Assembly (NCBI GenBank): GCA_963702565.1 | Contig: CAVPDE010000005.1 | Span: forward strand, 130,011 to 194,010 | Source of the DNA: CAVPDE01 sp963702565 | GTDB taxonomy: Bacteria; Desulfobacterota; DSM-4660; Desulfatiglandales; HGW-15 | Direction: 5' to 3' | DNA length: 64,000 nucleotides | Shown here: positions 17,320 through 28,200 of the stretch, one piece after another | Layout of the letters: the number at the start of each line of letters is the position of its first letter | Position numbering within the stretch: the stretch's first letter is position 1 | The notes under the pieces: generated by a model | Database searches by the model: none | What the model was told of the DNA's origin: nothing | What the model saw: only the letters and a program-made list of their open reading frames with translations | Program-made: the position numbers and the translations under genes

Positions 17320-17664
17320 TCAGTGCTGTTTCTTGAACGCGATCACCTTGGAAGCTTTCTCCGGGGACTTCGGGCCTCGCGGCCGACCATTCTCTTCCGG
17401 TGTTTCGCCGGGAAAAACCCTCCTCACTTTTTCCAATCGCATGGTCTGCCCCCCCATGGTGAAGGAGGCCCCATGGATGTATTCTTCCCTCAGGATCCAC
17501 GTGACCGACTGAGCAGGGATGGTCAGAAGGAGCAACGTCACCTGGTACCAGTCTTTCTTGACATCCGGGTTGATCCCCTCAATGCGCGCGTAAGCCACGG
17601 GCTGATCCTGATAGTGGATCAGAAGCACATCCCCTTCCCTGTTGACAGCCTTCTCATTCTTCAT
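17320..17664 (-). CDS. Conserved hypothetical protein
   Basis: A 114-residue soluble protein, starting MKNEKAVNREGDVLLIHYQ. The first 85 residues look like a small beta-barrel (DVLLIHYQDQPVAYARIEGI, then WYQVTLLLLTIPAQSVTWIL); the tail is basic and low in complexity (RPRGPKSPEKASK). I recognise no family with confidence. It lies 14 bases after the zinc-ribbon gene and 67 bases before ppdK, both on the same strand, so all three may share one transcript. Context alone does not give a role. Confidence 0.6.
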   Translation of the reverse strand: MKNEKAVNREGDVLLIHYQDQPVAYARIEGINPDVKKDWYQVTLLLLTIPAQSVTWILREEYIHGASFTMGGQTMRLEKVRRVFPGETPEENGRPRGPKSPEKASKVIAFKKQH

Positions 17665-17678
17665 GGATCAAGAGCCTG

Positions 17679-18020
17679 CTATTCACTCTCCCTGATCACG
17701 CTTCCGGGGTCTGATCTCAATTTTTCAAGCTTCTCTTCAAAGCCGGAGCCCAGGTCCACGCCCATTTTCTGTGCCCTTTTTTTCGCCGCCAGTCCAATGT
17801 TTCGGCTGTCTTTGAAAAAGGCATCCTCCTTCGAAGCAGCCGGGTTGAACGCAGCAACACGATCCTGCTCGGACACATGGTAGGCTACCCGCGAGATCAG
17901 GCGCCTCTTTTTGCCGTTTCCGCACTTGGGGCAGAGAAGTTTTTTTTCCTCGCCCTCCTTCATCACCAGACTCTGAAACCGGTGCTTGCAGGAGAGGCAC
18001 TCGAATTCGTAAATCGGCAT
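17679..18020 (-). CDS. FmdB-family zinc-ribbon protein
   Basis: A 113-residue protein beginning MPIYEFECLSCKHRFQSL, the hallmark of the FmdB family. Two CxxC pairs (ECLSC at residue 7 and LCPKC near 29) make a single zinc ribbon. The rest is a charged helical tail ending in EEKLEKLRSDPGS. FmdB-like proteins were named as putative regulators near formamidase genes, but most are of unknown function. It precedes the hypothetical gene and ppdK on the same strand. A second, shorter FmdB-like gene lies at 39192. Confidence 0.8.
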   Translation of the reverse strand: MPIYEFECLSCKHRFQSLVMKEGEEKKLLCPKCGNGKKRRLISRVAYHVSEQDRVAAFNPAASKEDAFFKDSRNIGLAAKKRAQKMGVDLGSGFEEKLEKLRSDPGSVIRESE

Positions 18021-18166
18021 AGATTTCCCGTATGGTAAGCAGAATGAGGGATAGAGTAGCAGAAACCCGGCGAACAGACAACCCCTGAAATTGCACGGTC
18101 CCCCTGCCTCTTCCCTGGTTCGGAGGTCGTTGAGGGTCTTGGAAAGCGGGAAAAGCCGCGCTGAGT

Positions 18167-18664
18167 TTACATGGATCGTCCCGCTTTCTTTAGGAGGTAT
18201 TCAAGTTCCTTCTTCCTCCAATCCGTGCCGCCGAACTTGTGATCGTAGTAGCCCCCCAGCCTCTCAAGGACCCGGAGCCAGGGGCTCTTCTTCTTGTCGA
18301 TGGATTCGATGACGTCGGCGACAAAAGTCGCGATGTTCGTCATTTCATCCTTGGGCGCATAATAGAGCGCTCCCTCTCTCGCGGCCCTGTTCAGGTTTTC
18401 CTCTGATAGGCCGTGAGCCGTCAGCATCAATGCCGGAACACGACGCTCATTGGCTATTCTCAGAAGGTCAAAACCCCGGACACCCATGATGTCCAGAATG
18501 ACCAAGTCGTAGTCGTTTTCGTTGAGCAGCCTTTTGCCTTCCTCGAAAGAAGTGGCGGCATCGATTCTGCAGACCTCAAGAAGTTCGATTAAAACCTCGA
18601 TCACATCTTTCTCATCCTCAACGATGAGAATTTTCTTTCCCGCAATGATTTTTTCAGGATTCAT
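18167..18664 (-). CDS. Single-domain response regulator
   Basis: A 165-residue protein with one receiver domain: KILIVEDEKDVIEVL (acidic pocket), the phospho-acceptor Asp in YDLVILDIMGVRGF (near residue 55), Thr in ALMLTAH and Lys in YYAPKDEM. After the receiver come about 45 residues of charged helix (WLRVLERLGGYYDHKF and on) with no known output domain. This resembles the receivers with C-terminal extensions common in Desulfobacterota. The ATG at 18664 has GAGGG 7 bases upstream; a GTG two codons earlier is possible. No histidine kinase is next to it. It is divergent from the C4-pathway genes across a 300-base gap. Confidence 0.8.
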   Translation of the reverse strand: MNPEKIIAGKKILIVEDEKDVIEVLIELLEVCRIDAATSFEEGKRLLNENDYDLVILDIMGVRGFDLLRIANERRVPALMLTAHGLSEENLNRAAREGALYYAPKDEMTNIATFVADVIESIDKKKSPWLRVLERLGGYYDHKFGGTDWRKKELEYLLKKAGRSM

Positions 18665-18820
18665 AAGCACCCTCTTTGGAGTTATCGCGGCACCACACCG
18701 TGGGGCTGTGGGCTCTCCATTCCGGAAAAAACGCTTCTGATAACGAGGCGATGTTACACGGTTTCTGTCCGATGCGAGTTCGAGCGGATTTTATAAAGAG
18801 GAAAAGCGGAAGTCAATCAC

Positions 18821-18883
18821 ATTGTGAAAAAGAACTCTTGACCGCGCACACTGTAATCGCTATTGTGAACAGTAATTGTGTAA
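18821..18883 (+). promoter_or_regulatory. Likely promoter and operator of the transcarboxylase gene
   Basis: TTGACC (18838-18843) and TATTGT (18861-18866) are spaced by 17 bases, a plausible sigma-70 promoter facing the 5S gene. The word ATTGTGAA/ATTGTGTAA occurs three times (18821, 18862, 18875), the last two 13 bases apart, and the first is half of TCACA-T-TGTGA. Such half-sites resemble Rex or Crp/Fnr-type operators, so redox or global control is possible. The assignment is by eye. Confidence 0.4.
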
Positions 18884-18971
18884 CGTGGCTAATGGGCCAA
18901 CCCTGGCATCCGCTACTCCATGGCGGGGGGGCCGGCTTCTTTAACACTTCGTGCTTGAAGGGAGGTTTTCG

Positions 18972-20471
18972 ATGAGCAATGTTTTTTTGGAAGGTGGGCC
19001 GAAAAACCCGATCAAGATCCAGGACAACACTTTCAGGGATGGGCATCAGTCCACCCTGGCGACCCGCATGAGGACAGAAGACATGCTTCCCATCGCCGAA
19101 AAAATGGACCAGGTGGGTTTCTGGGCCATGGAAGTGTGGGGAGGAGCCACCTTCGACACCATGCACCGTTTTCTGGGTGAAGACCCTTTTGAACGAATCA
19201 AGACACTGAAGAAATACATCAAGAAAACCCCCTTCACCATGCTCCTGAGGGGCCAGAACCTGGTAGGCTACAGGAACTACGCCGATGATGTGGCTCGGCT
19301 CTTCGTGGACAAGACCGCGGAAGCAGGGATGGATATCTTCCGGGTTTTCGACGCCGTCAACGACTTCCGCAACTTTCAGACCGTGGTGGAGAGGATCAAG
19401 GCAAACGGCAAACACTTCCAGGGGGTCATCTGCTACACCCTGACGGAAAGACGCATGGGCGGCGAGGTGTTCAACCTGGAGTACTACCTCTCGAAAGCCA
19501 AAGAGATCCAGGCCATGGGAGCCCACTCGCTCTGCCTCAAAGACATGGCAGGCATCATGGCGCCCTTTGACATTGCCAAGCTCATCACGGAGCTGAAGAA
19601 GATGATCACGATCCCCATTCATCTCCACACGCACTACACGAGCGGAATGGCCTCCATGGTTTATCTGGAAGCGATCAAGGCCGGTGTGGACATTGTGGAC
19701 ACCTGCCTGGCGCCCTTTGCGCTGCGGACCTCACAGCCCGCGGTGGAACCCATCGTGGCCACCCTGGTCGGCACGGACAGGGATCCGGGATTCGATCTTA
19801 ACCTGCTTCTGGAGTGCGGTCAGCACATGGAGAACGTTGCCCCGAAGTATCGCGATTACCTCGCGAAGCACACCATGTCCGTCATTGACACGGGCGTGCT
19901 GGTCCATCAGGTGCCGGGCGGGATGATCTCCAACCTCGTGAGTCAGCTCAAGGAAGCCAAGGCCCTTCATCGGCTCGGTGAGGTGTACCGGGAGGTGGCG
20001 TCCACGCGAAAAGAGCTGGGCACCCCGCCCCTGGTCACGCCCACCTCTCAAATCGTCGGCGTGCAGGCGGTGCTCAATGTGCTCTTCGGGAAGTACAAGA
20101 TGGTTACCAACGAGGTGAAGGATCTCGTCTACGGCCTCTACGGCAAGACCCCGACCCCCGTGGATCCGGAGGTTCAGAAGAAGGTCCTCAAGGGATACAA
20201 GCGGGGGGAAACGCCGATCACCGGCCGCGCAGCCGATTACCTGGAGCCGGAACTGGAGAAGGCGCGAGCGAAAATCGGAACCCTTGCGAAGGACGATTTC
20301 GATCTTCTGATCTATGCGCTCTATCCCACGACGGGCGAGCAGTTCCTGAAATGGAAATACGGCATCGAGCAGCGGCCGTCATCGGTCAAACCCAAAACCC
20401 TGGAGGACATCCGCAAGGAGGACGAGGCCATGGCTGCGGCGCTCGAGCAGGTGTGCAAGGCCTCCCTTTAG
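18972..20471 (+). CDS. Transcarboxylase 5S / pyruvate carboxylase B-type subunit without biotin domain
   Basis: A carboxyltransferase that moves CO2 between biotin and pyruvate/oxaloacetate. The 499 residues start MSNVFLEGGPKNPIK after GGGAGG. Family motifs: DNTFRDGHQSTLATRMR (metal Asp, residue 16), LRGQNLVGYRNYADD (near 90), SLCLKDMAGIM with the carbamylated Lys (near 185) and IHLHTHYTSGMA (metal His pair, near 215). The protein ends at EQVCKASL with no Ala-Met-Lys-Met biotinyl domain, unlike PycB or OadA (about 570-600 residues). Its length matches the 5S subunit of methylmalonyl-CoA transcarboxylase. The biotin carrier (1.3S) and 12S partners are not in the window. A pyruvate carboxylase B chain with a separate carrier is the alternative. 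Confidence 0.8.
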   Translation: MSNVFLEGGPKNPIKIQDNTFRDGHQSTLATRMRTEDMLPIAEKMDQVGFWAMEVWGGATFDTMHRFLGEDPFERIKTLKKYIKKTPFTMLLRGQNLVGYRNYADDVARLFVDKTAEAGMDIFRVFDAVNDFRNFQTVVERIKANGKHFQGVICYTLTERRMGGEVFNLEYYLSKAKEIQAMGAHSLCLKDMAGIMAPFDIAKLITELKKMITIPIHLHTHYTSGMASMVYLEAIKAGVDIVDTCLAPFALRTSQPAVEPIVATLVGTDRDPGFDLNLLLECGQHMENVAPKYRDYLAKHTMSVIDTGVLVHQVPGGMISNLVSQLKEAKALHRLGEVYREVASTRKELGTPPLVTPTSQIVGVQAVLNVLFGKYKMVTNEVKDLVYGLYGKTPTPVDPEVQKKVLKGYKRGETPITGRAADYLEPELEKARAKIGTLAKDDFDLLIYALYPTTGEQFLKWKYGIEQRPSSVKPKTLEDIRKEDEAMAAALEQVCKASL

Positions 20472-20527
20472 TGGGTGCAGGATCTGCTCCGCCTTGTGCG
20501 GAGCCGTGAAAACAAAGGCTACGCCAC

Positions 20528-20559
20528 AGGCGGGTGAGGGGTGCCCGCCTTTGGCTTTT
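20528..20559 (+). terminator. Hairpin after the transcarboxylase gene
   Basis: The stem AGGCGGG/CCCGCCT (20528-20534 and 20544-20550) has a 9-base loop and is followed by TTGGCTTTT. A smaller hairpin, CTCCGC/GCGGAG, lies just upstream. Together they probably terminate or attenuate transcription before sdhC. Confidence 0.5.
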
Positions 20560-20638
20560 GATGTCTTGGAAGAAAGATGCGTCAAGGGGCACGGGGCACG
20601 GAACCCCAAAACACTCATGGGATCGTGGGGAGAGAGAA

Positions 20639-21283
20639 ATGAACTGGCTGGTGAAAACCTTCTCGAGTTCCATCGGCAAAAAGCAGGTCCAGGCGGTCAC
20701 AGGTCTTCTCTTTTGCCTGTTTGTTGCGGTCCACCTAATAGGGAATCTCACGATTTACGCGGGGAAAGAGGCTTTCCTCTCCTACGTGGACCACTTGCAC
20801 TCTGTTGAGGCGCTGGTCACAGTGGCGGAATTCGGCCTCATCTTCTTCGCGGTTCTTCACATCGGTATGGGGCTTTATCTTTTTCTTGAAAACCGTCGGG
20901 CCAGACCCGTTGCTTACGCCATCGACAAGAGCGCCGGAGGCCGAACGCTCGGATCGAGGACGGCTCCCTACACCGGTGCGCTCATCCTTGTTTTCGTCAT
21001 CTTTCATCTCATCAGGTTCCGATTTGTCGACAAGATGACGATCAATGATTTCACGATCCTCTCGAACACCTTTGCCGAGTTCGGCTTCTGGACCCTGTTT
21101 TACATTGCGGGAGTGATCGTGGTCGCGGTCCACGTGAGCCATGGGTTCTGGAGCGGGTTTCAGACGCTCGGGCTCAACCACCCCAAGTACATGCCTTTTG
21201 TCGAGCGGGTGGGGATCATTTTCAGTCTCATCATCGGGATCGGCTTTGCCTCGATCCCGATTTTTCTTTTCTTGTCTTTGTAG
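20639..21283 (+). CDS. sdhC: Succinate dehydrogenase/fumarate reductase cytochrome b subunit
   Basis: The membrane anchor of complex II, type B: one large subunit with five membrane spans (about residues 15-35, 57-78, 108-126, 148-170, 188-212). Histidines placed to bind two hemes appear in FVAVHLIGN, VLHIGMG, VIFHLIRFR and VAVHVSHGFW. The 214-residue length is near that of the Wolinella FrdC and Bacillus SdhC classes. The start is the ATG at 20639 after GGGGAGAG; the longer open frame in front has no homology. It is followed at 15 bases by the flavoprotein gene. Type-B enzymes of anaerobes work in either direction with menaquinone. Confidence 0.88.
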   Translation: MNWLVKTFSSSIGKKQVQAVTGLLFCLFVAVHLIGNLTIYAGKEAFLSYVDHLHSVEALVTVAEFGLIFFAVLHIGMGLYLFLENRRARPVAYAIDKSAGGRTLGSRTAPYTGALILVFVIFHLIRFRFVDKMTINDFTILSNTFAEFGFWTLFYIAGVIVVAVHVSHGFWSGFQTLGLNHPKYMPFVERVGIIFSLIIGIGFASIPIFLFLSL

Positions 21284-21298
21284 AGCGGAGGACCCTTT

Positions 21299-23208
<1,910 letters not shown>

Positions 23209-23212
<4 letters not shown>

Positions 23213-24006
23213 GTGAGACCATTCAACTGACACTCAAGGTGTGGCGCCAAAAAGGCGGCGGGGAAAAAGGGATTTTCGAAACCTATCAAGCCAAGGACAT
23301 TTCAACGGACATGTCGTTCCTGGAAATGCTCGACGTGGTCAACGAGTCCCTTGTCCATGAGGGGAAGGAGCCGATCGCCTTCGACCATGATTGCCGCGAA
23401 GGGATCTGCGGCTCCTGCGGCAGCGTGGTCAACGGTATCCCCCACGGTCCTGAAAAAGCAACGACCCTCTGCCAGCTTCACATGAGGCACTTTCGCAATG
23501 GAGAGACCCTGGTGATCGAGCCATTCCGCGCTCGCGCTTTCAAGGTGATCAAAGACCTGGTCGTGGACCGCAGTGCCTTTGATCAGATCGTCCAGGCCGG
23601 GGGCTACGTTTCCGTCAACACCAGCCAGGCTCCTGAGGCGAACAGTATTCCTGTTCCGGCAGAAATGGCTGAACTGGCCATGGATGCGGCCGCGTGCATC
23701 GGTTGCGGTGCCTGCGTCGCCGCTTGCCCCAATGCCTCTGCCATGCTCTTCACCGGAGCCAAGATTTCCCATTTCGTGCTTCTGCCCCAGGGAAAGCCTG
23801 AGGCCGCCAGACGGGCCCTGGCCATGATCCAAGAAATGGACGAGCTGGGCTTCGGGAACTGCAGCAACCACAAGGAATGCGAGGCGGTCTGTCCCAAAGA
23901 CATTTCCATTTCGAACATCGCCCGCTTCAATCGCGAGTTCTTGAAAACGAGCTTTGTCTCTCCCGAGAAAATCGGAGAAGAGACGAAAGGAAGTGAAGGA
24001 GAGTGA
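23209..24006 (+). CDS. sdhB: Succinate dehydrogenase/fumarate reductase iron-sulfur subunit
   Basis: Carries electrons from FAD to the hemes. In 265 residues it has the plant-type [2Fe-2S] motif DCREGICGSCGSVVNG with a fourth Cys in TLCQLH (residues 58-85). The bacterial-ferredoxin part has CIGCGACVAACPN (near 163) and CSNHKECEAVCPKD (near 218), which hold the [4Fe-4S] and [3Fe-4S] clusters. It starts at the ATG at 23209, overlapping the sdhA stop. The gene order C-A-B is that of type-B enzymes. It ends 288 bases before mdh, a gap filled largely by a hairpin repeat. Confidence 0.93.
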
Positions 24007-24064
24007 TATGGGGTCATCGGCGCGCCTCCCATTATCGCGGCGTGTTGCATTACCGATGATCCTT

Positions 24065-24211
24065 AAATTCGAAATTCGAATCTCGAAATCCGAAACAAAG
24101 CCGAATGATCCAAATTCAAATGACTAAGACGGTGAGATCATGGGTTTTCATTTTGAACTTTTGATCATTTGAATTTCTGATTTCGAATTTCGGATTTCGT
24201 GCTTCGGATTT
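24065..24211. repeat. Word-repeat hairpin, AATTCGAAATTCGAA family
   Basis: The left arm 24065-24120 is built of TTCGAA/TCCGAAA/CAAATTCAAA words. The right arm 24150-24211 has the inverse (TTTGAACTTTTGATC, ATTTGAATTTC, TTTCGAATTTCGGATTTCG). It lies between sdhB and mdh, has no reading frame, and would form a long imperfect hairpin in a transcript across the gap. Confidence 0.6.
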
Positions 24212-24294
24212 GTAGATTATTAATCGCAGAGGGATGCCCAAATCATCTATAAACCCTTCTTGAAATCACGATTCAGGATGAAAGGAGTTCCATC

Positions 24295-25233
24295 ATGCGT
24301 AGAAAAGTCACAGTCATCGGAGCAGGCAATGTGGGCGCAACGGCGGCCATGCGCCTGGCGGAAAAAGAGCTGGCGGATGTCGTTCTCATCGACGTGCTCG
24401 AAGGGATCCCGGCAGGGAAAGCGCTGGATCTCGCAGAGGCTGCACCCATTGAAGGGCATGACTGCAGAATCGAAGGGTGCACCAACGAGTATGCGAAGGC
24501 CGAAGGTTCGGACATCGTCATCATCACCGCAGGGATTCCCCGCAAACCCGGCATGAGCAGGGACGATCTTCTGGCCACCAACATGGGCATCATGAAAACC
24601 GTGGTGAAAGAGGTGGCGGCGGTGGCGCCCAAGTCCATCCTCATCATCGTGAGCAATCCGCTGGACGCCATGTGCCACGTGGCGTACGACGTGAGCGGAT
24701 TTCCGAAGCAGCGGGTCCTGGGCATGGCCGGGGTGTTGGATTCGGCACGCTTCCGCGCTTTCATCGGCATGGAACTCGATGTCTCGGTGGAAAACATCCA
24801 CGCCTTTGTTCTCGGGGGTCACGGAGACACCATGGTTCCTGTGTCGCGCTACTCCACCGTGGGAGGAATCCCCATCACCGAACTGCTTCCCCCGGCCAGG
24901 ATCAAGGCGCTCGAAGACAGGACCCGGAGCGGCGGAGCGGAGATTGTCGGCCTTCTCAAGACAGGCAGCGCCTATTACGCGCCGGCCTCTGCCGCGGTGG
25001 AGATGGCGGAGGCCATTTTGAAGGACAAGAAGAAGATCCTTCCTTGTGCCGCCTACCTGGAAGGAGAATACGGGATCAAGAACCTCTTTATCGGCGTGCC
25101 CGTGAAACTGGGGGCCAAGGGGATGGAACAGGTCATTGAGATCAAACTGAACGAAGAAGAGAAAAAGGCGCTTCAGTTCTCCGCGGAGTCGGTACGCAAA
25201 CTCGTTGAGGACATGAAACGCCTGAGCAAATAG
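24295..25233 (+). CDS. mdh: Malate dehydrogenase (LDH-like type)
   Basis: Interconverts malate and oxaloacetate with NAD(H). The 312 residues contain the dinucleotide motif VTVIGAGNVGATAAM at the N-terminus and the mobile-loop pattern AGIPRKPGMSRDDLL (near residue 80), whose Arg residues favour malate over lactate. IIVSNPLDAM follows near 118, and the catalytic His is in VLGGHGDTMVP (near 173). It is preceded by AAAGGAGTTCCATC and sits 27 bases before nifJ on the same strand, so the two are probably co-transcribed. Its place between complex II and pyruvate oxidoreductase fits the succinate-to-pyruvate route. Confidence 0.95.
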   Translation: MRRKVTVIGAGNVGATAAMRLAEKELADVVLIDVLEGIPAGKALDLAEAAPIEGHDCRIEGCTNEYAKAEGSDIVIITAGIPRKPGMSRDDLLATNMGIMKTVVKEVAAVAPKSILIIVSNPLDAMCHVAYDVSGFPKQRVLGMAGVLDSARFRAFIGMELDVSVENIHAFVLGGHGDTMVPVSRYSTVGGIPITELLPPARIKALEDRTRSGGAEIVGLLKTGSAYYAPASAAVEMAEAILKDKKKILPCAAYLEGEYGIKNLFIGVPVKLGAKGMEQVIEIKLNEEEKKALQFSAESVRKLVEDMKRLSK

Positions 25234-25260
25234 GATCGGAATCAAAGGAGAATGTAGATT

Positions 25261-28200
25261 ATGAGCGAAAAGATGACAACCATTGAAGGAAACGAAGCGG
25301 CGGCGCACGTGGCTTATGCCCTGAGCGAAGTCGCGGCCATCTATCCCATCACCCCGTCGAGCAGCATGGGGGAGTACTGTGATGACTGGGCGGCCCATGG
25401 AAGGAAAAACATTTTCGGCCAGGTCCTGAAAGTGGTCGAGATGCAGTCCGAGGCCGGTGCGGCCGGCGCTGTGCACGGCGCTTTGTCCGCCGGGGCGCTC
25501 TCCACCACCTTCACGGCCTCGCAGGGCCTTCTTCTCATGATTCCCAACATGTACAAGATTGCGGGCGAGTTGATGCCCACCGTGTTTCACGTGTCGGCGA
25601 GGGCCGTGGCTGCCCATGCGCTTTCGATCTTCGGCGATCACTCCGATGTCAACGCGGTTCGTGAAACGGGTTTTTCCCTGCTGGCTTCCGCCTCTGTGCA
25701 GGAGGTCATGGACCTGGCTCTCGTGGCGCATCTTTCCAGCGTCCGACTGAGCCTTCCTTTCGTGCATTTTTTCGACGGGTTCCGCACCTCCATGGAGATC
25801 CAGAAGATCGAACTCATCGACTATGCGGACATGGCCAAGCTCCTTGACTACGACGCCCTCGATGATTTCAGAAGCCGCTGCATGAATCCCGAGTACCCGC
25901 AGCTGCGCGGCACGGCCCAGAATCCCGACATTTTCTTCCAGAGCAAGGAAGCCGCCAATCCCTACTTTGCCAGGATCGCTTACGTGGTTCAGGAGGAGAT
26001 GCAAAAGGTTGGGGACCTCACCGGCAGGCGCTACAATCTTTTTGATTACGTCGGCGACCCGGAGGCGGACCGGGTGATCCTCTCCATGGCGTCGAGCTGC
26101 GATGTGATCGAGGAAACCGTCAACTACCTCAATGGGCTCGGAGAGAGAATCGGTTTGATCAAAGCCCGGCTTTACCATCCTTTTTCGCAGGAACACTTTC
26201 TGAGAGCCCTTCCCTCCACGGTCAAGCGACTGGCTGTGCTCGACCGGACCAAATCTCCCGGCGCCCTGGGCGAGCCCCTTTACAGGGACGTGTGCACGGT
26301 TTTTCAGAACACAGGCAGCGGCCCTGTGCTTGTGGGAGGCCGGTACGGCTTGGGGAGCAAGGATTTCACCCCTGTCATGGTCAAGGCCGTTTTCGACAAT
26401 CTGAGAGGTTCCGCTCCCAAGAACCACTTCACCGTGGGGATTACGGACGACGTGTCGCACACTTCGCTGGAGCTTGGCGCTGACATTGACGCTGCTCCCA
26501 AGGGCACGGTGAGGTGCAAATTCTGGGGTCTTGGTGCCGACGGCACCGTAGGCGCAAACAAAAACGCCATCAAGATCATCGGAGAAAACACCGGCATGTT
26601 TGCCCAGGCCTACTTTGCCTATGACGCCAAGAAGTCCGGCGGCATCACCATGAGCCATCTTCGATTCTCGCCCCACAAAATCCAGTCGCCTTACCTTCTC
26701 ACTCACTCGGACTTCATCGCGTGCCACAACCCGGCCTTTGTCACCCAGTACGACATCCTGGAGGGGATCCGGGAAGGAGGCGCTTTTCTCCTGAACTCTC
26801 CATGGACTTTGGAGGACATGGAAAGCAAGCTGCCCAACCCTTTGAAGCGCACCATCGCCCAGAAAAAGCTCAAGTTCTACAACATCGACGCCGTCAAGAT
26901 CGCAACCGAGCTTGGCTTGGGAGGCCGCATCAACATGATCATGCAGGCGGCTTTTTTCCAAATTGCCAAGGTCATTCCGCCTGAAGAGGCTTTCCGGCAC
27001 ATGAAGAACGCCATCGAGAAGACGTACGGGAAAAAAGGAGAGGATGTCGTCAAGATGAACGAGGCTGCTGTGGACGGCGCCGTAGGCGCCCTGCAGGAGA
27101 TCGCCTATCCTGCCTCCTGGGCCAAAGCAGGCCAGGAAGCCTACCTCGAAAAGGGTGAGCCTGAATTCGTGAGCAAGGTCATGAGGCCCATGCTGGCGCA
27201 GCAGGGGGACAAGCTCCCGGTGAGCGCTGTTCCGGCAGACGGCATTTTCCCCACCGCCACCACGCAGTACGAAAAAAGAGGGATTGCCATCAACGTGCCG
27301 GTCTGGCTTTCGGAGCACTGCATCCAGTGCAACCAGTGCTCTTTCGTGTGCCCGCACGCCGTCATTCGGCCGCTCCTTGCCTCTGATGAAGACCTTAAGG
27401 GGGCGCCGGAGGCCTTTGTCACGGTGGAGGCCAAGGGCAAGGAGTTCAAGGGTCTCAAATTCCGGATACAGATAAGCCCCCTGGACTGCACGGGCTGCGG
27501 CAACTGCGCGGACATCTGCCCGGCCAAGCAAAAGGCCCTTGTCATGAAACCGCTGGAGACCCAGACAGAGGCCCAGGTTCCCAACCACATCTTTTCGACC
27601 GAACTGCCTGTGATGGACGACGTGATGCCCGCCACCTCGGTCAAGGGCAGCCAGTTCCGGCAGCCTTTGTTCGAATTTTCAGGAGCATGCCCCGGGTGTG
27701 GTGAAACCCCGTACATCAAACTCATCACCCAGCTCTACGGCGACAGGATGCTGATCGCCAATGCCACGGGCTGTTCCTCCATTTACGGAGGCTCGGCGCC
27801 GAGCTGTCCTTACACGGTGAACGAGGACGGCCACGGTCCTGCGTGGGCCAATTCCCTTTTCGAGGACAACGCCGAATACGGCCTGGGCATGTCCCTGGCG
27901 GTGACGCAGAGGAGGAACAAGCTCGCTGACCTTGTTCGTGAGGCGCTCAAGGTCGAGATGTCGGCGGAGCTCAAAGAAGCCTTCCAAGCCTGGCTGGATC
28001 ACATGGAGGATGGCGAGAAATCCAAGGAATACGGCGGCAAAATTGTGGACGTGCTGGAAGCGGAACTCTTCGAGAAGAAAGCCCCGGCCTCCCCGCTGCT
28101 CTACGAGATCCTCAACCGCAGCGACTATCTGACCAAGAAGTCCATCTGGGTTTTCGGGGGAGACGGGTGGGCTTACGACATCGGTTATGGCGGGTTGGAT

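Noticed and set aside
24247..27588. Very long open frame on the minus strand opposite mdh and nifJ
   Set aside because: It is the mirror of GC-rich coding sequence. It has His/Arg/Gly-rich composition and no recognisable domain, while the plus strand encodes two clear enzymes.
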